Below, piece after piece: positions 18,927-27,848 of a stretch of DNA of 64,000 bases. The translations under genes and the position numbers were made by a program. Position 1 is the stretch's first letter. The number at the start of each line of letters is the position of its first letter. The DNA comes from Herbidospora sakaeratensis (GTDB taxonomy: Bacteria; Actinomycetota; Actinomycetes; Streptosporangiales; Streptosporangiaceae), in contig NZ_BBXC01000007.1 in NCBI RefSeq assembly GCF_001570525.1, positions 795,364 through 859,363 on the forward strand, written 5' to 3'. The notes under the pieces are model-generated. The model was not told the DNA's origin. It saw nothing but the letters and a program-made list of their open reading frames with translations, and searched no databases.

Positions 18927-20861
18927 TTACGCGGTCACGATGTCGAACTGCTCCCAGCCGCCGATGGCCGCCCGGTTGGCGATCAGCGCGGCCGCGCCGT
19001 TGTTCTCGGCGCAGACGTACTGGTTGTTGGCCTGCGCGCGGAGGCTGACGGAGCCGTTCGGGTTCTGCACCACCGTGAACGTCTCCCAGGGGCCGACGGC
19101 CGCCCGGTTGGCGATCAGTGGCGCGGCGCCCGCGTTCTCGGCGCAGACGTACTGGTTGTTCGAGCGGGCCCGCAGCGCGATCTGGCCGCCCGCCAGGGTG
19201 ACACGCTCGAACTGCTGGGCGGCGCCGATGGTGGTGGCGTTGGCGATGAGGTTCTGCCCGGCGTTGGCGGTGACGTACCTGCTGTTGACGCGGGCCCGCA
19301 GGGCGACGTAGGCGGTGGTCTGCGGCAGCGTTGTGGCCGACACCCCGCCCGAGGGCGCCGAGGCGTTCCCGGCCGCGTCGCGGGCGACGACGGTGAAGGT
19401 GTAGGCGGTGTTCGGGGTCAGGCCGGTCACCGTGAACGTCGTGGCCGAGGTCGTGCCGGCCGCCGTGCCGCCCCGGTTGACCTGGTAGGACGCCACCCCG
19501 ACGTTGTCGGTCGAGGCCGCCCACGACAGGGTGACCGAGGTCGCCGTCCGGTTGGTCACCACCAGGTTGGCGGGCACCGAGGGGGCCTGGGTGTCGCCGC
19601 CCGACGACGCCACCGGCGGGGTCGGCCGGGTCGCGGTGAGCGCGATCTGGCCCTTCAGCATGCGGCCGCCGTCGCCGGTCAGGCGCAGGTAGTAGTCGCT
19701 GGAACAGAAGGTGCCGTCTTCGTCGAGCGACAGGATGCCCGACCCGGCGGGCACGGTGGCCTGCGTCTCGGTGGTCTTGGCGATCTGGTTGCCCTCGTTG
19801 TACTCGTCGAACATCGAGATGTAGATGCCGTGGGAGCCCGCGCGGATGGTGTTGTAGAACATGCGCCACATGAAGTCGCCGTGGGCGCGGGCCCGCGACT
19901 GCAGGTCGCCGGGCATGACGCACGGCTGGTAGTCGATGCCGTTGGCGTTGCAGTCGGCCACGTCGGGCACGACGTTGTTGGCGTAGAAGTTGTCGAGGCC
20001 CGAGATGGTGTGGGTGCGGCCGACCATCCACGGCGAGATCATGTTGAACGCCCGGTAGACCTCGCCGAAGCCGCTGCGGGAGTCGTTGACGCCCTGCCGC
20101 CAGTAGGTCGGCACGCCGCCGATGACGTAGCAGCCCTGGGCCTTGAACCAGTTGATCACTTCGAGGCAGGGCGCCGGGGGGAAGGGGCGGCCGGGGTCGT
20201 TGAAGCCGAAGCCCCAGATGCAGACGACGGGCTTGCCGTTCTGCTTGGCGTACATCGGGCTCTGCGTGTAGGCCGACATCTTGGTGGTCCAGTCGGTCTT
20301 GATCTCCGACTGGAAGTTCGTCCAGCTGGTGACGTCGTACATGATGTAGAACTTGCGGCCGAAGGCCTCGGCGGCCTGCCGGACCTTGGCGGTGATGCCG
20401 TCGCGGATCGGCCCTTCGGCCCCGAACGGGTTGAAGCGCTGCAGCGCCGCGGTGTCGCAGTTGTAGTCGCGCATCCAGCGGAAGTGGGTGTCGATCGTCT
20501 GCTGGTCCCACGACGAGAACAGGTTGGCGGTCTGGCCGTTGTTCAGGTTCTGGTAGAGCGTCGGGTAGGTGCGCGTGTAGTCGCGGATGTCCGGCCACGA
20601 CACGATCGTGTTGTTCGAGGGCGAGGGCGGCACGGTGTTGTCGGCACCGCTCCAGTGCCACCACCGGTCGATGGGCGACCCGTCGCCACGGCAGGCGAAC
20701 CAGCCCTGGTATCCGACGGTGATCTTCCCCACCACGTCACCGGGCGGGCTCGCCGCGTGCGCCGGGCTGGAGAGCGCGGACAGCACACCGGTCGAGGACA
20801 CCGCGGCGAGGGCGGAGCCGGTCATGGCGGAGGTCATGAACCCCCGGCGGGAGACGGCCAC
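18927..20861 (-). CDS. Secreted GH71/99-like glycosidase with Fn3 and fascin-like repeats
   Basis: A 644-residue protein from GTG with AAGGAG six bases upstream. The N-terminus SRRGFMTSA with a hydrophobic stretch ending AHA is a Tat-type signal. Residues ~45-420 form a TIM-barrel-like domain (VGYQGWFAC, WSGADNT, FDEYNEGNQIAK near the C-terminal side) matching GH71/99-like proteins. One Fn3 domain (~430-515, DNVGVASYQVNRGG) and three tandem fascin-like beta-trefoil repeats follow, two of them with QYVCAEN and LIANRAA motifs. It probably hydrolyses an alpha-linked polysaccharide outside the cell, the trefoil acting as a sugar-binding module. The exact substrate is not predictable. Confidence 0.87.
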   Translation of the reverse strand: MAVSRRGFMTSAMTGSALAAVSSTGVLSALSSPAHAASPPGDVVGKITVGYQGWFACRGDGSPIDRWWHWSGADNTVPPSPSNNTIVSWPDIRDYTRTYPTLYQNLNNGQTANLFSSWDQQTIDTHFRWMRDYNCDTAALQRFNPFGAEGPIRDGITAKVRQAAEAFGRKFYIMYDVTSWTNFQSEIKTDWTTKMSAYTQSPMYAKQNGKPVVCIWGFGFNDPGRPFPPAPCLEVINWFKAQGCYVIGGVPTYWRQGVNDSRSGFGEVYRAFNMISPWMVGRTHTISGLDNFYANNVVPDVADCNANGIDYQPCVMPGDLQSRARAHGDFMWRMFYNTIRAGSHGIYISMFDEYNEGNQIAKTTETQATVPAGSGILSLDEDGTFCSSDYYLRLTGDGGRMLKGQIALTATRPTPPVASSGGDTQAPSVPANLVVTNRTATSVTLSWAASTDNVGVASYQVNRGGTAAGTTSATTFTVTGLTPNTAYTFTVVARDAAGNASAPSGGVSATTLPQTTAYVALRARVNSRYVTANAGQNLIANATTIGAAQQFERVTLAGGQIALRARSNNQYVCAENAGAAPLIANRAAVGPWETFTVVQNPNGSVSLRAQANNQYVCAENNGAAALIANRAAIGGWEQFDIVTA

Positions 20862-21167
20862 GTGGGACTCCTTCGGTCTGGCGGAGGGAAGGGCGCGTCG
20901 CGGTGTTATCGCCGCGTAACATCGGACGGCTCGGCGTCATCTTGACAGCCGTCGACACACGAACGCAACATTCGGCAGCCTTTTGGAAACTTCTGGATGA
21001 AAGCTCGGTAAGACTCCGCAGGTCAGGGTGCCATGGTGGACCGATCCAGGTTGTCGAGTTCTGTAAAGAACCCTTCGACTGACTCGAAAAGATCGGATCT
21101 CTAGCTACTCACTTGAATGGGAGTTGAGTACTTGGTAGCGTTTGAGTACCGGAACGGAGGAGGAGTT
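20862..21167. other. 306-base divergent intergenic region
   Basis: No convincing gene lies here. On the glycosidase side there is a palindrome GTCATCTTGAC (20936-20946) about 75 bases before the GTG. On the other side the octamer TTGAGTAC occurs twice in direct orientation (21124-21131 and 21142-21149), 18 bases apart, directly before the GGAGGAGGAG ribosome-binding site at 21157-21165. The centre is more A/T-rich than the flanks. Both elements may be regulator sites, but neither matches a site I know. Confidence 0.4.
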
Positions 21168-21587
21168 GTGGAACTGTCCGCTGGCGCCGCTCTCGACGAG
21201 GTGCGCAGGGTCGGGGAAGAGGTGCGCAAGACGCGCCGGGCCTACGGCGCGGTCCTGCTGGCCCTGGGCCTGGCGTCCGGCCCCTACTGGTGGGCCATGC
21301 TGCTCGGCCCCGACTGGGCCGGCTACGTCGCGGGCGCGGTCTGGATCGCCCTGGTGATCTGGATGCTGGTCCTGCCGCGGCGGTCCGGCCAGCGCGGGCG
21401 GATCAACACGCCCTGGGTCTCCCGCCTCACGCTGCTGGGCGGGGTGACGTTCCTCGCGCCGATGCTGGTCGCGACCGGTCTCAAGATCGCCGGTGTGGAG
21501 AGCGCGACCTGGCTGGTGGCGGCGTTGTGCCTGATCTCGGGCCTGCCGATGATCTACGCCGGCTGGCGGCTGCGGAGCAGCCGGTGA
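21168..21587 (+). CDS. Small membrane protein of unknown function
   Basis: A 139-residue protein. The GTG at 21168 was chosen because GGAGGAGGAG ends two bases before it, although the frame stays open 17 codons further. A charged N-terminal helix (ALDEVRRVGEEVRKTRR) is followed by four hydrophobic segments at about 25-43, 49-66, 80-100 and 108-130. It is translationally coupled (GTGA overlap) to a winged-helix regulator, an arrangement common for small actinobacterial membrane protein/regulator pairs. No function can be assigned. Confidence 0.8.
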   Translation: MELSAGAALDEVRRVGEEVRKTRRAYGAVLLALGLASGPYWWAMLLGPDWAGYVAGAVWIALVIWMLVLPRRSGQRGRINTPWVSRLTLLGGVTFLAPMLVATGLKIAGVESATWLVAALCLISGLPMIYAGWRLRSSR

Positions 21588-21910
21588 ACGCGGCCCGGCC
21601 GCCGCAGGAGCACACCCACCCGCGCCACGACCTCGACGACCTCATCCACGCCCCCGTGCGCCTGTCGATCATGGCCGCGCTGGCGGCGGCCGACCAGGCC
21701 GACTTCCGCTTCCTCAAGGAGACCATCGAGGTCAGCGACTCGTTGTTGTCCAAACACCTGCTGGCGCTCGAAGAGGCGGGCTACGTCAACGCGACCAAGG
21801 CGTTCGAGGGCAAACGCCCCCGCACCTGGTTGTCGCTGACCGACCAGGGCCGCGCGGCGTTCGGCAGATACATGGACGTGCTCCGTCAGATCATCGGGGA
21901 ACCCTCCTGA
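21584..21910 (+). CDS. Winged-helix transcriptional regulator (HTH_34/ArsR-like)
   Basis: A 108-residue protein starting at the GTG overlapping the previous stop. The sequence LDDLIHAPVRLSIMAAL, then the recognition-helix region VSDSLLSKHLLALEEAGYVNATKAF and the wing RTWLSLTDQGRAAF, is the standard single winged-helix regulator of the HTH_34 type. It likely controls the coupled membrane-protein gene and itself. The 3' end overlaps the convergent histidine kinase gene by 25 bases. Confidence 0.88.
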   Translation: MNAARPPQEHTHPRHDLDDLIHAPVRLSIMAALAAADQADFRFLKETIEVSDSLLSKHLLALEEAGYVNATKAFEGKRPRTWLSLTDQGRAAFGRYMDVLRQIIGEPS

Positions 21911-23265
21911 GCCGACGGCGGGATGTGCAGGGGCAGACGCAGAACCATGCACGCGCCCCGATCCGCTTCCTCGACGGCGAGCGAACCCTGGTGGGCCTGG
22001 GCGATCTCACGGCAGATGGCTAGGCCGAGGCCGGTGCCGCCGGGATCCAGCTCGCGCGATTCCGGCAACCGCGCGAACCGTTCGAAGACCAGCTCACGAT
22101 ATTCCGGGGGGATGCCGGCGCCGTCGTCCGCGACCGCCAGCACCCCGGTGCCCTCCTCGCCCCTGACCGCGACGGTGACGCGGGTGGCGGCGTGCCGCTG
22201 GGCGTTGTCCAGCAGGTTCGCCAGCAGCCGGGCGATCAGCAGCCGGTCGCAGAAGACGATCACGTCCGGCGCCAGGCCGGTCTCGATCGGCACCCGGCCG
22301 GGCAGGCGGCGCTCGATCTCGCGTCTGGCCAGCAGGCCCAGATCGGCGGGCGCCTGCGGAGGCAGCCGGTCGCCGCCCAGGCGGGCCAGGGTGAGGATGT
22401 CCTCGGCCAGCGCGTGCTGGCGTTCGATGTCGTTCAGCAGTTCCCGGGCCGTGCGCGGCCAGTCCACGCCGGGATCCGTCAGCGCCTCCTCCAGCCGCAG
22501 CCGGGCCGCGGTGATGGGGGCGCGCAGGTCGTGGGAGACGTCGGAGGTGAACCGGCGCTCCCGCTCGATGGCCTCCTCCAGGTGGTGCAGGGTGCGGTTC
22601 GCGGTCGTCGCCAGATAGCGGATCTCATCGTGGTGGGCCGGTACGGGCACCCGGCGACCGGGGCGTCTCTCGGTGATCTCGGCGAGTTCGGAGGTGATGG
22701 CCACCACGGGACGCAGCGCGCGGCCGACGAGGAAGTCGGTGCCCACCGCCACCAGGATCAGCCAGATCAGCGCCCCGGCGATGAGGATGGCCGCGAACGC
22801 GCCGCCGCCGTACCACGGGTGGACCGGCTCACCTCCGTAGACGATCAGCGGGCCGCCCGGGGCGGTGATCCACATCGCCGCCACGATCAGGCACTGATCG
22901 GGGAAGACGGGCACGTCGCAGACCACCCGGTCCATCGCCCCCGGCCGCCGCGGCGGGGCGAAGCCGGCCATCCGCGGCTGACCTTCCATCTGGGCGTTGG
23001 CCGACAGGATCGTGCCGGCCGCGTCCACCACCTGCATCGCGGCCGGCCCCTGGTCGGGCAGTGTGGGCGGCACCACCGCGGCGTCGGCCAGCTGGTGCAA
23101 CACCCGCAGGTCGGCCGAGTACACCTCGCGGAGCTGGTCGGACATCCTCGACTGGTGGTTGCTGTCGAGGACGAACCCCACGGTCACGGCACAGGCCAGC
23201 GTGGCCGCCGCCGTCGCCCAGATCGTCAGCCGCAACCGCACCGACCACTGCCGGGGAGGCTTCAT
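21886..23265 (-). CDS. Sensor histidine kinase (orphan)
   Basis: A 459-residue membrane kinase. TM1 (about 12-33) and TM2 (about 155-178) flank a ~120-residue extracytoplasmic sensor; a HAMP linker follows, then the H-box SDVSHDLRAP with His245, an N-box region and G-boxes DDGAGIP and GGTGLGLAI. It should autophosphorylate and pass phosphate to a response regulator. None is adjacent: ABC exporter genes lie upstream and a winged-helix regulator converges downstream, so the partner must be elsewhere. The short C-terminal tail overlaps the convergent regulator gene. Confidence 0.92.
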   Translation of the reverse strand: MKPPRQWSVRLRLTIWATAAATLACAVTVGFVLDSNHQSRMSDQLREVYSADLRVLHQLADAAVVPPTLPDQGPAAMQVVDAAGTILSANAQMEGQPRMAGFAPPRRPGAMDRVVCDVPVFPDQCLIVAAMWITAPGGPLIVYGGEPVHPWYGGGAFAAILIAGALIWLILVAVGTDFLVGRALRPVVAITSELAEITERRPGRRVPVPAHHDEIRYLATTANRTLHHLEEAIERERRFTSDVSHDLRAPITAARLRLEEALTDPGVDWPRTARELLNDIERQHALAEDILTLARLGGDRLPPQAPADLGLLARREIERRLPGRVPIETGLAPDVIVFCDRLLIARLLANLLDNAQRHAATRVTVAVRGEEGTGVLAVADDGAGIPPEYRELVFERFARLPESRELDPGGTGLGLAICREIAQAHQGSLAVEEADRGACMVLRLPLHIPPSAQEGSPMI

Positions 23266-23319
23266 CCCGGCCGGTCCGTGAGGCGCTCATCCCGTTCCAT
23301 CACTAAACGTTATCAATTG

Positions 23320-25143
23320 CTACTCTTCGTGCATGAGGGCGGGATCGGCCCGGTCGTGCCGGTTCGGGATGACCGTGCCGAAATAGATCATCACGGCCCC
23401 CAGGGTGACGAACGCGACGGCGACCGGAACCCGCCACGGGTCCTGCAGGTGCAGCGCCAGGAACCAGAGCCGCGCATCGCTGCCGGTCCAGATCGTCCAC
23501 AGCGGCACCAGCCCCTGCGGGAACAGCGGGATCCAGCAGAAGATCCACAGGAACGTGACCAGCGCCTGCTTGCCCGCCGGGAGCTTCACCTTCGGCCGCC
23601 CGAGGGCCGTCTCGCCGGAGCCCGGCGTCACGGTCCCGCCCGAGCGCATCAGGCCCAGCAGCTCCGGCCCCTTCGCCGCCAGCCGCCGGTGGGCCAGCCG
23701 CCCGAACCACCACGTCAGCCCGGCCCCCGTGGCCGCCCCGACCACCACGGCCAGCCAGGAGACGACCGGCAGGCCGAGCGCGCCGCCCAGGTAGGCGACG
23801 CCGCCCGCCGGGAGCGCCGTCACGGTCACCAGCAGCAGCATCAGCACGACCTGGCCGAAGATGGCGCCCGCCTCCAGCGGGTTGCCGCTGCGCTTGTTCG
23901 GCTCGGTCACCGGCACCAGCATGGCGACCGACACCAGGGCGATGAGTCCCGCTCCGCCGCCGAGCACCGCCGCCAAAATCGACAGGGTCCACGGCCAGGT
24001 CCAGCCTTCGCCGCCGAGGACGGTCCCGGCGACGGTGAGGACGGCCGCGATCGGGGCCACCCGCAGCAACCAGGCGACCTGGCGGCCCCGCACCTCGGCC
24101 CGCTCGGTGCCGGGGTTGACCAGGGTCAGCCACAGGGAGGTGCCGTCGAGGCCGAACAGGTTGGCCGAGGTCGCGGCGGCCATCACGACCACCAGGACGC
24201 CGGCCCACGGCAGCATGCCCCACCAGCCGATGATCAGGGGGACGAGGGTGTAGAGCACGCCGAAGAAGACGGCGAACCACAACAGGTGGGTGCGCATCAG
24301 GTCGCGCGACCACGTCCGCAGCTCCTTGGCCGCCACCGCGCCCACCGGGCCGCGGGCGGCCAGATCGCGCCCGGTGCCCTGGGGCACCCAGTGCAGGGGC
24401 TTGGTCGTGGTGCGCCTGACCAGCAGCTGCGACCAGACGAGCAGCGCGAGCGCGATGAGCGCGCAGATCCCGAGGAGGGCCGCCGCCACCACGAGCCAGT
24501 CGCCCCGCCCGGCCGCCTCCACGGCCGCCAGGCCCCAGCCCGACGGCAACCAGCGCACCACGGACGAGAAGGCCGGCGGGAAACCCGACGTCAGCAGGTC
24601 GAACTGGATCGCCGCCCAGATCAGCACCCACGACTGGTTCAGCACGACGTTCATCGACGCGTTGACGAACGCCGCCAGGATCGCGCCGGTCCGCGACCTG
24701 ACCGCCACCCCCAGCACGCCGATCATCAGCCGCGACAGCGCCACGACGAGCGCCACCATCAGCGGGATCGCGACCAGTGCGACGGTGAACCCGGCCAGGC
24801 CGAACGACCCGGCGTAGACCGCCAGGGCGCTGAAGGCGACCAGGCTGACCAGCGGCGGGACGCCGACGAAGGCGGTGCCGAGAAGACCGAGGGCCAGCCT
24901 GCGGGGGTCGATCGGCAGCAGCGAGAAGTGCTCGGGGCGCACGCTCTCGTCGCCGCCGCCCGTGTAGACGGGGCCGAGCATCCAGCCGAACAACCAGACC
25001 GCGAAGACGGCCGCCAGCAGGTCGCCGTCGAGGCCCGCCACCACGATCGTGCCGATCGCCAGGGCCAGGCCGGCCAGGCCGCCCATGACCATGCCGGCCG
25101 CGCGGGAGCCGCCGATCGAGTGCCGCAGCACCCGTATCTTCAT
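23320..25143 (-). CDS. ABC transporter membrane protein (multi-span exporter-type)
   Basis: About 607 residues with roughly twelve hydrophobic segments and a repeated layout, including KELRTWSRDLMRTHLLW in the middle, as in large ABC-2-like permeases of actinobacteria. The ATG at 25143 follows the ATPase stop by 5 bases; a GTG at 25164, overlapping the ATPase gene, is an alternative. It pairs with the ATPase at 25149-25907 to form an exporter whose substrate is unknown. The histidine kinase follows 54 bases downstream on the same strand and might sense the same compound, which is inference only. Confidence 0.85.
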   Translation of the reverse strand: MKIRVLRHSIGGSRAAGMVMGGLAGLALAIGTIVVAGLDGDLLAAVFAVWLFGWMLGPVYTGGGDESVRPEHFSLLPIDPRRLALGLLGTAFVGVPPLVSLVAFSALAVYAGSFGLAGFTVALVAIPLMVALVVALSRLMIGVLGVAVRSRTGAILAAFVNASMNVVLNQSWVLIWAAIQFDLLTSGFPPAFSSVVRWLPSGWGLAAVEAAGRGDWLVVAAALLGICALIALALLVWSQLLVRRTTTKPLHWVPQGTGRDLAARGPVGAVAAKELRTWSRDLMRTHLLWFAVFFGVLYTLVPLIIGWWGMLPWAGVLVVVMAAATSANLFGLDGTSLWLTLVNPGTERAEVRGRQVAWLLRVAPIAAVLTVAGTVLGGEGWTWPWTLSILAAVLGGGAGLIALVSVAMLVPVTEPNKRSGNPLEAGAIFGQVVLMLLLVTVTALPAGGVAYLGGALGLPVVSWLAVVVGAATGAGLTWWFGRLAHRRLAAKGPELLGLMRSGGTVTPGSGETALGRPKVKLPAGKQALVTFLWIFCWIPLFPQGLVPLWTIWTGSDARLWFLALHLQDPWRVPVAVAFVTLGAVMIYFGTVIPNRHDRADPALMHEE

Positions 25144-25148
25144 GGCGA

Positions 25149-25907
25149 TCAGGACGCCAACCACGACGGCCCCTTCACGTCGTCGACGTCGGCCCCGACC
25201 AGCTCGACGAACCGGTCTTCGAGGGAACGCCCGTCCCGCACCTCGTCGAGGGGCCCGGCGGCGGCGACGCGGCCCCGGTCGATCACCGCGACGTGGTCGC
25301 ACAACTGCTCGACCAAGGCCATGACGTGGCTCGACAACACGACCGAGCCGCCCCCGGCGACGAAGCCCTTCAGCATGGCCCGGATGGTCAGCGCGGAGAC
25401 GGGGTCGACCGCCTCGAACGGCTCGTCGAGCACCAGCAGGCGGGGGCCGTGCAGCATCGCGGTGGCCAGGCCGATCTTCTTGCGCATGCCCGTCGAGTAG
25501 TCGATCACCAGGGTGCGTTCGGCCTGGTCGAGCTCCAGGATCTCCAGCAGCTCGCCGGCCCGCGCGCCCGCCGTCTCGCGGTCGAGCCCGCGCAGGCGGC
25601 CCAGGTAGCCGAGCAGTTCGCGGCCGGTCAGCCGTTCGGGCAGGGCCAGCCCGTCGGGGAGCACGCCGACCCGGGCCCGCGCGGCGACGGGGTCGGCCCA
25701 CACGTCCACCCCGAAGACGCGGGCGTGGCCGGTGTCGGGGCGCAGCAGGCCCACCGCCATCGACAATGACGTCGTCTTGCCGGCGCCGTTGGGGCCGACC
25801 AGGCCGTAGAAGGATCCGGGCGGGACGGAAAGGCTCACGTGGTCGACCGCGATTTTCGGGCCGAAGCGTTTGCCGAGTGCGTCGAGTTCCAAAGCCGCAG
25901 CCACCAC
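25149..25907 (-). CDS. ABC transporter ATP-binding protein
   Basis: A 252-residue ATPase with Walker A GPNGAGKT (38-45), signature region DYSTGMRKKIGLA in place of LSGGQ, and Walker B RLLVLDEPFEAVDP followed by the switch His in VLSSHVMALVEQ. The STGMR signature is typical of ABC-2 exporter ATPases. Two tandem GTG codons give alternative starts three bases apart. It is the first gene of a pair with the permease and is divergent from the gene at 26049 across a 141-base A/T-rich gap containing the small palindrome GCAACAATTGC (25943-25953). Confidence 0.93.
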   Translation of the reverse strand: MVAAALELDALGKRFGPKIAVDHVSLSVPPGSFYGLVGPNGAGKTTSLSMAVGLLRPDTGHARVFGVDVWADPVAARARVGVLPDGLALPERLTGRELLGYLGRLRGLDRETAGARAGELLEILELDQAERTLVIDYSTGMRKKIGLATAMLHGPRLLVLDEPFEAVDPVSALTIRAMLKGFVAGGGSVVLSSHVMALVEQLCDHVAVIDRGRVAAAGPLDEVRDGRSLEDRFVELVGADVDDVKGPSWLAS

Positions 25908-26048
25908 GGCACCCTATCGGGCCGAAAGCCAAAATTTAATACGCAACAATTGCCCAATAATGTCCCGCTTGCGCCATCTTCGCCCGGAGCCCGAACTTCT
26001 CTGGTCGAACACGCGTAACGAACGGAGAAATCCCGGCAATATGCTCAT

Positions 26049-27104
26049 ATGACTTCACCGGACGAGGACGTCGAACGAGCCCTCCGCGCGTTGAAGCACG
26101 ACCCCACGCCCGCCGTCGCGATCGAGGCGGCCCGCGTCGTCGACGAGCGGCTGCGGACCGCGGGGCCCACTCCCGCCCTCGTCCAGGCCGCCGCGACCGC
26201 GCACTCCCGCGCCGGGGAACTCCTGCTGGAGCACGCCATTCCGGGGCTGGGCATCTCGTTCCTCGACGCCGCCCTCATGGCGCGGCGGACCTCCCCGGAC
26301 CTCACCGAGGCGGCGCGGCACCTGCTCGCGGCGGTCGGCCACGACCCGCACGACGCCCACGCCCTCCTGCTGCTCGGCTCGGTCGCGCTGGCCACCGGCG
26401 ACCACGCGGCCGCGCTCACGGCGGTCGGGGAGGGACGCCCGGCCGACCCCGACCACGCGGCGATGCTCGGCACCCTGTACGCCTGCCTCGCGGCCTACGA
26501 CCCCGGCACCCCGGACGGCCGCCGGCTCTCGATCCTGCGCGCCGCCCTGGAGGCCCCGCCCAGCCTGATGCGCCTGCCCGCGTTGCTCGCCCTGGGCAAC
26601 CTGCAGACCACCAGGTCGGAGGCGCCGCACGACCTGGCCGAGGGCGTCGACGCCCTGGTCGAGCTGATGGAGCAGGCCAAGCCCGGCGACCCCGAGTTCG
26701 ACCACGCCATGATCCTGGTGCTGGCGGCGATGTGCCGCCACCTGACCGTCGAGTTCCCCGCCGACTTCGGCCGCCTCGCCGCGGCGCTTCCGTGGGGCAC
26801 CCGCGACGACCTCACCCTGGCCTGCGCGGCGGCCTGCCGGTCGCGGGTCGAGCGCGACCCCGACTACCTCACCGAGACCGCCCGCCACCTGCGCAGGGTG
26901 GTCGAGAACCCCCGGCCGGACGACCGGGAGACGTTCCTGTTGGCGGGGGCGGGGCTGGTGCTCTTCTACGACCGGTTCGTGGCCGAGTTCACGCTCGAAT
27001 GGCTGAACGCGGCCGACCGGTGCTGCGACATCCTGGAGGCGCTGCCGTACCGCACGGACGTGTCGGCCATGCGGCGGCGCATTGCGGAGCAACGGTCTGC
27101 CTAG
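26049..27104 (+). CDS. Hypothetical TPR-like helical protein
   Basis: A 351-residue, Ala/Leu-rich cytoplasmic protein without signal peptide or membrane span. Regular helix pairs (for instance LTEAARHLLAAVGHDPHDAHALLLLGSVALATGD and the region around 260-340) look like degenerate tetratricopeptide repeats. No catalytic motif is visible. Similar proteins in actinobacteria are often paired with CHAT peptidases, but none is here; a GNAT gene follows after 6 bases. Function is unknown. Confidence 0.75.
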   Translation: MTSPDEDVERALRALKHDPTPAVAIEAARVVDERLRTAGPTPALVQAAATAHSRAGELLLEHAIPGLGISFLDAALMARRTSPDLTEAARHLLAAVGHDPHDAHALLLLGSVALATGDHAAALTAVGEGRPADPDHAAMLGTLYACLAAYDPGTPDGRRLSILRAALEAPPSLMRLPALLALGNLQTTRSEAPHDLAEGVDALVELMEQAKPGDPEFDHAMILVLAAMCRHLTVEFPADFGRLAAALPWGTRDDLTLACAAACRSRVERDPDYLTETARHLRRVVENPRPDDRETFLLAGAGLVLFYDRFVAEFTLEWLNAADRCCDILEALPYRTDVSAMRRRIAEQRSA

Positions 27105-27110
27105 AGCAAA

Positions 27111-27848
27111 ATGTCCCTTATGACCGACATGCTCACCCGGTACGCCCGCCTGCTCGCCGCCTCCGCCGACGCCCACGTCGCCCTCCAGGGCGGCAAGGTG
27201 GCGCGGAGCGACGACATGTGGCTGGCCGACTTCGGGGGAGCGGCCGGCTTCGCCAACGGGGCGACGCTGCTGCGGGAGCCGGAGCACCTCGACCGGCTGG
27301 CCGGCGAGGCGATCGAGTTCGCCGGGCTGCACGAGGGTCCCGGCCTGTTCTACTTCTGGGGCGGCTGGCCGCTGCCCGAGCCGGTCGCGCCCTGGCGGAC
27401 CGACGGACAGCCGCCGCTGATGATCCGCGAGCCCGGCGAGCCGCCGGCGTCGCCCCACCACGTCGAGGAGGTCACCGGCGACGCCGCCGAGTTCGAGGCG
27501 ACGGTGGCGCGGGCCTACCCGCTCGACCGGGCGGGCTGGCGGCCCGGCCGCCTGTTCGGGCCCGACGTCCACCGCACCGGCTGGCGGTTGTTCCTCGGCC
27601 GGCTCGACGGGCTGCCGGTGGCGACGGCGGCGGCGTACACCCACGACGGGCTGACCGAGGTCAACTACGTCTCGGTGGCGCCCGAGGCGCGCGGCCGGGG
27701 GTTCGCCGCGGCGGTCACCTTCGCCGCCGCGTGCGCCGACCCGGCCGCCTCGGCGATGCTGCTGGCCAGCGACCTCGGCCTGCCGGTCTACCGGAAGATG
27801 GGGTTCCGGGAGCTGACCCGGTTCCACATGTGGGCCTACGAGCGCTGA
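27111..27848 (+). CDS. GNAT-family N-acetyltransferase
   Basis: A 245-residue protein. The N-terminal half (to about 120) is a degenerate GNAT-like part, and the C-terminal half has the acetyl-CoA loop VAPEARGRGFAAAVTF and the final strand-helix LPVYRKMGFRELTRFHMW. The acceptor is unknown. ATG codons at 27111 and 27120 are both possible starts. It follows the TPR-like gene by 6 bases, suggesting an operon, and overlaps the convergent DUF1295 gene by 13 bases. Confidence 0.85.
   Translation: MSLMTDMLTRYARLLAASADAHVALQGGKVARSDDMWLADFGGAAGFANGATLLREPEHLDRLAGEAIEFAGLHEGPGLFYFWGGWPLPEPVAPWRTDGQPPLMIREPGEPPASPHHVEEVTGDAAEFEATVARAYPLDRAGWRPGRLFGPDVHRTGWRLFLGRLDGLPVATAAAYTHDGLTEVNYVSVAPEARGRGFAAAVTFAAACADPAASAMLLASDLGLPVYRKMGFRELTRFHMWAYER

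Noticed and set aside
12371-20946. GTCA-N3-TGAC seen both near the TetR gene (12371) and upstream of the glycosidase (20936) as a shared operator
   Set aside because: An 8-base matched pattern occurs easily by chance, and the flanking bases differ; not enough for a shared site.
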